From the NCBI GenBank assembly GCA_015063645.1, contig SVTS01000010.1, forward strand, positions 1 to 51,742: DNA of 51,742 nucleotides, read 5' to 3'. A program made the position numbers and the translations under genes. The DNA comes from Oscillospiraceae bacterium. Lineage in GTDB: Bacteria; Bacillota; Clostridia; Oscillospirales; CAG-272. A model generated the notes under the pieces. That model ran no database searches. It was given only the letters and a program-made list of their open reading frames with translations, and was not told the origin of the DNA. Positions 47,723 through 51,742 of this stretch are shown piece after piece (the first letter of the stretch is position 1; each line of letters starts with the position of its first letter).

Positions 47723-48748
47723 ATGAAAACCGTATGTTTTGGTGAAATCATGCTCCGTCTGGCTCCCGAAGGCTATCTGCGCTTCGTGCAGGCAGACAAA
47801 TTTGAAGTTGTCTACGGCGGCGGCGAGGCAAACGTATCCGTTTCTCTTGCCAACTATGGCTATGACAGCGCTTATGTGACCAAGCTCCCCGATAACCCGA
47901 TCGGTCAGAGTGCCGTGAACGCACTCCGCCGCTTTGGCGTTGATACTTCGAAGATCGTCCGCGGCGGTCCCCGTGTAGGTATCTACTACTGCGAGAAGGG
48001 CGCTTCCCAGCGTCCCTCCAAGGTTGTTTATGACCGCGCAGGCTCTTCCATCGCTCTTGCTAAGCGCGAGGATTTCGACTGGGAAACTATCCTGGACGGC
48101 GCTGACTGGTTCCACTTCACCGGCATTACTCCCGCTCTGGGCGGCGAGATGCCTGAGATCTGCATGGACGCACTGAAGGTCTGCCGCGCAAAGGGCATCA
48201 CCACTTCCTGCGATCTGAACTACCGCAAGAATCTGTGGAGCACCGAGGAAGCCGGCCGCGTCATGGACGGTCTCATGAAGCTGGTTGATGTATGCATCGC
48301 AAACGAAGAGGATGCGGACAAGGTATTCGGCATCCGCGCCGAGAACACCGACGTTGACTCCGGCAAGCTGGATCACGAGGCATACAAGAGCGTTGCCCGT
48401 CAGCTTTCCGAGCGTTTCGGCTTCAAGAAGGTTGCCATCACCCTGCGCACCTCCATCTCTGCAAACGACAACATCTGGGCTGCTATGCTGTACGACGCTC
48501 CGTCGAATCAGTACTGCTTCTCCAAGAGCTATAACCTGCACATCGTTGACCGCGTGGGCGGCGGCGACTCCTTCGGCGGCGGTCTGATCTACGCTACCCT
48601 TGACGGCCGCGCTCCGCAGGACGTTATCGAATTCGCAACGGCTGCTTCCGCTCTGAAGCATTCCGTGGAAGGCGACTTCAACCACGTTTCTGTATCCGAA
48701 GTTGATTCCCTCATCAAGAGCGGCGGCTCCGGACGCGTACAGAGATAA
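47723..48748 (+). CDS. kdgK: PfkB-family sugar kinase, probable 2-keto-3-deoxygluconate kinase
   Basis: The 341 residues open with the KdgK-like MKTVCFGEIMLRLAPEGYLRF and carry the PfkB marks: GGGEANVSVSLANYGYDS, VGIYYCEKGASQRPSKVVYD (sugar pocket), DLNYRKNLWS and the catalytic DRVGGGDSFGGGLIYATL (Asp base near 281). The reaction would be ATP-dependent phosphorylation of 2-keto-3-deoxygluconate in hexuronate breakdown. Sequence favours KdgK over ribokinase or fructokinase, but substrate should be tested. The AGGAGG ribosome site, consensus promoter and biased codons imply high expression. Confidence 0.9.
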   Translation: MKTVCFGEIMLRLAPEGYLRFVQADKFEVVYGGGEANVSVSLANYGYDSAYVTKLPDNPIGQSAVNALRRFGVDTSKIVRGGPRVGIYYCEKGASQRPSKVVYDRAGSSIALAKREDFDWETILDGADWFHFTGITPALGGEMPEICMDALKVCRAKGITTSCDLNYRKNLWSTEEAGRVMDGLMKLVDVCIANEEDADKVFGIRAENTDVDSGKLDHEAYKSVARQLSERFGFKKVAITLRTSISANDNIWAAMLYDAPSNQYCFSKSYNLHIVDRVGGGDSFGGGLIYATLDGRAPQDVIEFATAASALKHSVEGDFNHVSVSEVDSLIKSGGSGRVQR

Positions 48749-48755
48749 GGAAGCG

Positions 48756-48937
48756 CGGGGAGGACCCTTTGAAAAGGGTCCTCCCCGTACCCCTCCCCTA
48801 AACCTTTATGGCAAATGTATGGATTCAGTCCGCGCAGATTTATACGTAAAAGTTCCGCTGTTCCTTTGAGATATCTCTTTATTAAAGTTTTTTGAAAGGG
48901 GTACGGGGGAATCTTTTTTTCAAAAAAGATTCCCCCG
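48756..48937. repeat. nested palindromic element, copy 1
   Basis: A 15-bp hairpin (48756-48770 with 48773-48787) and a 16-bp hairpin (48904-48919 with 48922-48937) stand at the ends. Inside are inverted arms (GTACCCCT ... ACCTTTAT and ATTAAAGTTTTTT ... AGGGGTAC) and, in the centre, CGCAGATTTATACGTAAAAG like 49957-49976. The 182-bp element ends 11 nt before the start of dagK. The first hairpin may terminate the kdgK transcript. Confidence 0.8.
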
Positions 48938-48947
48938 CGTATCTGCC

Positions 48948-49868
48948 ATGTCCGATTATCGTCTGGTCTACGTCCTGAATCCCGCGGCGGGCAAGGGCAA
49001 ATATCTGCCGGATGCGCGCCGTGCGGCGGAAGAGGCACACGCAGATGCCGTCCACATCACGGAGCGGCAGGGCGACTGCATTGATTTTATCGCGGAGACT
49101 TGTCTCAGAGATCCCCATACCCATTTTGTGGTGTACGGCGGGGACGGCACAGCGGGCGAAGCCGCTACGGGCATTATGCGTGCCGGCGCGGGCAGCCAGG
49201 CAATTCTGTCGATCCGCGCCTGCGGCTCGGGCAACGATTTTGCCCGGGGCATGAAGGAATTTCCGCCTCCGGACGGTGAGGATTCCCGCTGGCTGGATCT
49301 GATTGCCGTGAACGGGCGCTATGTGATCAATATCATGAACACCGGATTCGACTGCGACGTGGTGGAGAGTTCGGAGCGTCTGCGCCGTCAGCGCCAGATC
49401 CCGAACGGGCTTTCCTATATCGTAGGCGTGGGAACGACGCTTTCGCAGAAGAAAGTATTCAGCGGATCGCTGAAGCTGTACGGCGTGATCGATCCCGCAT
49501 CCTCTGCGGTGCACGACGAGGAGATCGAGAGCAAATTCCTGCTCGTTGCGGCGGCAAATATGCCGTTCTACGGCGGCGGATTCAAGGCTGCGCCTGCGGC
49601 GGATCCCTCCGACGGACTGATGGACGTGGTGTTCATCCGCGACGTGAGCCGGATGCAGTTCCTCTCCCTCGTAGGCGGCTACCGCAAGGGAACCTACCTC
49701 AACACGGAGACGCTTAATCCCTATCCCAAATACCGCGGCGTGATCGAATACCGCAAATGCCGCACTCTCCGCCTCGACGGCGCCTCCCGCGTCTGTCTCG
49801 ACGGCGAAATCATCCCCACCGCCGGCATCCACGCCGACATCGTACCCAAGGCTATACGGGTGAAGTAA
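48948..49868 (+). CDS. diacylglycerol/lipid kinase (DagK/YegS family)
   Basis: The 306 residues match the DAGK catalytic family: YVLNPAAGKGK at the start, VYGGDGTAGEAATGIM (GGDGT near 64-68), ACGSGNDFARG (near 90-98), and the C-terminal beta-domain with LLVAAANMPFYGGGFKAAPAADPSDGLMDVV and the closing VCLDGEIIP. It phosphorylates diacylglycerol or a related lipid and returns it to phospholipid or glycolipid synthesis, matching the UgtP-like enzyme nearby. No ribosome site precedes the ATG at 48948; a palindromic element ends just upstream. Confidence 0.93.
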   Translation: MSDYRLVYVLNPAAGKGKYLPDARRAAEEAHADAVHITERQGDCIDFIAETCLRDPHTHFVVYGGDGTAGEAATGIMRAGAGSQAILSIRACGSGNDFARGMKEFPPPDGEDSRWLDLIAVNGRYVINIMNTGFDCDVVESSERLRRQRQIPNGLSYIVGVGTTLSQKKVFSGSLKLYGVIDPASSAVHDEEIESKFLLVAAANMPFYGGGFKAAPAADPSDGLMDVVFIRDVSRMQFLSLVGGYRKGTYLNTETLNPYPKYRGVIEYRKCRTLRLDGASRVCLDGEIIPTAGIHADIVPKAIRVK

Positions 49869-49877
49869 TAGAATTTT

Positions 49878-50061
49878 CCGGGGAAACCTTTTTGATAAAA
49901 AGGTTTCCCCGGACCCCTTCCCAAAACCTTCTGAACAAAATACAAATAAAGTGCTGTGCAGATTTTTACGTAAAAATTCGCACAACACTTGTTTTTATAT
50001 ATGCCCAAAAGGTTTCGGGGAGGGGTGCGGGGAACCCCCTTTGTCAAAGGGGGTTCCCCGC
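49878..50061. repeat. nested palindromic element, copy 2
   Basis: Two 16-bp hairpins (49878-49912 and 50027-50061) flank inverted arms (GGACCCCTTCCCAAAACCTT and AAGGTTTCGGGGAGGGGTGC) and a central palindrome at 49949-49990 (AAGTGCTGTGC ... GCACAACACTT with ATTTTTACGTAAAAAT inside). The 184-bp layout copies 48756-48937. It lies between the convergent dagK and alaS genes. Confidence 0.85.
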
Positions 50062-50074
50062 AAAATATATTCTC

Positions 50075-51742
50075 TTACTTCAGCATGCCCGCGAGAATTT
50101 CCTCGGCGGAGGCGAGAGCCTCGGGGATCTTCGTGAGATCCTTGCCGCCGGAGGTGGCACTGTCTGGACGTCCGCCGCCCTTGCCGCCGGTGATGGCGCT
50201 GACAGCCTTCAGCAGATTGCCCGCATGGGCGCCTGCCTTGACGGCATCGGCACCGCAGACAGCCAGGAAGTTCAGCTTGTCGCCCTGATGGATCGCGATA
50301 ACACCTACGGCATCAGCGGTCTCCTTCAGCTTGTCGCAGAGGGAACGTGCGGCTTCCATGGACATTCCGCCCAGATCAGCGGCGATCAGAGATACGGCAC
50401 CGACCTTCTTCGCGGAAGCACGGAGAGAATCCAGCTGACCGGATGCCAGCTTGGCGTTGAGGGATTCGATGGCGCGGCGCTCTTCCTTCAGCTCGTTCTG
50501 CAGCTGGGAGGCGCGCTTGGGCAGATCGGCGGTGTTGGCAGCTTTCAGTTCCTTCGCGGTCTCGGCGATCAGAGCGTCCTTCTGCGCCAGCAGAGACAGA
50601 ACGCCGCTGCCGGTCACAGCCTCAATGCGGCGTACGCCGGCGGCTACGGATGCCTCGGAGATGATCTTGAACAGACCGATGTTGCCGGTGCTGGTGCAGT
50701 GGGTACCGCCGCACAGCTCGGTGGAGAAATCGCCCATCTTAACCATGCGTACAACCTTGCCGTACTTCTCTCCGAACAGAGCCATTGCGCCGTTAGCGCG
50801 TGCGGTCTCGATGTCGGTCTCCACGGTGTTGATTGCGTTGGCAGCCAGAATGTGCATGTTTACCAGTCCTTCGACCTTGGCAAGCTCCTCCGCGGTCAGT
50901 GCTGCGAAGTGCGTGAAGTCGAAGCGGCAGATCTCCTCGCTTACGTAGGAGCCGGCCTGCTCAACGTGATTGCCCAGTACGCTGCGCAGAGCTGCCTGCA
51001 GCAGATGTGCGGCGGAGTGGTTGCGCATGATCGCCTTGCGGCGGGAATCGTTGATGTCAGCGGTTACGCTGTCGCCCACGGAGAAGGATCCGTTGGCAAT
51101 CGTGCAGAGGTGGATGTATACACCCTCGGATTTCTTTGTGTCGTAAACGGTTGCCATCTTGCCGTCGGCGTAGATGGTGCCGGTGTCGCCTACCTGACCG
51201 CCGCCTTCGCCGTAGAAGGGAGTGCGGTCCAGAACGATGGTGCAGTCGCCTTCGCTGACGCTTTCCACGGATTCGTCATCCACCAGAATGGCGATGATCT
51301 TTGCGTCAGAGCGCCAGTCGGTGTAGCCGGTGAACTCGGTCTTTGCCAGATCTGCCAGCAGAGTCTTCGAAGATTCGCTCCAGCCGCTGATGTTGGCGCG
51401 TGCTTCGCGGGCGCGGATCTTCTGATCCTTCATCAGAGCCTGGAAAGTCTCCTCGTCGATCCGGAGGTGATTTTCCTCGGCGATTTCGCGGGTGAGATCG
51501 ATGGGGAATCCGAATGTGTCGTACAGCTTGAATACTTCCTCGCCGGAGATGGTGTCGGCGTTCTTCTCCACAGCCCCCCGGATCAGATCGGAGAGAATGG
51601 ACAGACCGGCGTCGATGGTGGCGTCAAAGCGCTCCTCCTCCATGGAGAGAACGCGGCGGATGTAGTCCGCGCGGGTGTTCAGCTCCGGATAACCGTCGCA
51701 GCTCTCGGCGATGGCTACATTCACCATATCAATCAGGAACGG
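50075..51742 (-). CDS. alaS: alanyl-tRNA synthetase, C-terminal part (cut by window edge)
   Basis: Only the last roughly 555 residues are present; the frame runs past 51742 (PFLID before the first Met in the window). Visible parts are the end of the tRNA-binding domain, the editing domain with zinc ligands HSAAHLLQAAL (HxxxH) and CGGTHCTSTGNIG (CxxxH), and the C-terminal DHHA1-type domain ending GGKGGGRPDSATSGGKDL. The enzyme charges tRNA-Ala and clears Ser or Gly mischarging. The gene is intact as far as seen. Confidence 0.97.
   Translation of the reverse strand, partial: PFLIDMVNVAIAESCDGYPELNTRADYIRRVLSMEEERFDATIDAGLSILSDLIRGAVEKNADTISGEEVFKLYDTFGFPIDLTREIAEENHLRIDEETFQALMKDQKIRAREARANISGWSESSKTLLADLAKTEFTGYTDWRSDAKIIAILVDDESVESVSEGDCTIVLDRTPFYGEGGGQVGDTGTIYADGKMATVYDTKKSEGVYIHLCTIANGSFSVGDSVTADINDSRRKAIMRNHSAAHLLQAALRSVLGNHVEQAGSYVSEEICRFDFTHFAALTAEELAKVEGLVNMHILAANAINTVETDIETARANGAMALFGEKYGKVVRMVKMGDFSTELCGGTHCTSTGNIGLFKIISEASVAAGVRRIEAVTGSGVLSLLAQKDALIAETAKELKAANTADLPKRASQLQNELKEERRAIESLNAKLASGQLDSLRASAKKVGAVSLIAADLGGMSMEAARSLCDKLKETADAVGVIAIHQGDKLNFLAVCGADAVKAGAHAGNLLKAVSAITGGKGGGRPDSATSGGKDLTKIPEALASAEEILAGMLK

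Overview
The window looks like chromosomal DNA of a GC-rich anaerobic Firmicute, probably class Clostridia. The grounds are a LytTR/AgrC-type two-component pair, a UgtP-like lipid glycosyltransferase, a RsbU/SpoIIE-type domain, strong AGGAGG-type ribosome sites, many TATAAT boxes and rigid intergenic palindromes. This placement is inferred from gene content; no rRNA or tRNA gene is present to confirm it.

About 36 kb (positions 366-36204, all on the minus strand) is one contractile injection system (CIS) locus of the Afp/PVC/T4-tail type. In transcription order it encodes: a tail-assembly-chaperone-like protein with a -1 frame extension; a second tube protein; a 1348-residue repeat protein; a LysM tube/baseplate protein; a gpD-like hub; a gp5-like spike; a gp25 wedge; two baseplate-J-type proteins; a tail protein I; a 569-residue baseplate-associated protein; a membrane kinase-like protein; a membrane MORN-repeat protein; a DUF4255 (Pvc16-like) cap protein; a 252-residue protein; a PAAR-like tip (DUF4280); a cyclase-like protein; a membrane HAMP/PP2C-like protein; an AAA+ ATPase; two unknown proteins, one a possible cargo; a STAND/SARP-type regulator; a second AAA+ ATPase; a charged protein; then, beyond a 455-bp palindrome-rich gap, the sheath and the main tube protein. 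No capsid, portal, terminase, integrase or lysis gene was seen, so it is not a prophage. No clear tail fibre was seen either.

The striking part is the non-structural set. A kinase-fold, a PP2C/SpoIIE-fold and a class III cyclase-fold protein lie inside the structural operon, and all three appear to have lost catalytic residues. Two of them, plus the MORN protein, have membrane segments. I read this as a possible membrane-linked scaffold or trigger module for the CIS. That is inference.

The divergent region 36205-36429 has promoters for the CIS operon (minus) and for a LytTR response regulator/AgrC-like kinase operon (plus), with two perfect 11-bp direct repeats 21 bp apart between them. This is the geometry expected of a LytTR operator and suggests the pair controls both itself and the CIS.

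Right of the CIS (36430-43191, plus) follow the two-component pair, an alpha/alpha-toroid-like protein, a CapA-MurF-like fusion and a second toroid-like protein. The rest is ordinary chromosome: an SGNH hydrolase, an AraC regulator divergent from a short-chain dehydrogenase, a UgtP-like glycosyltransferase, a KdgK-like sugar kinase, a diacylglycerol kinase flanked by two nested palindromic elements, and the 3' part of alaS running off the right edge.
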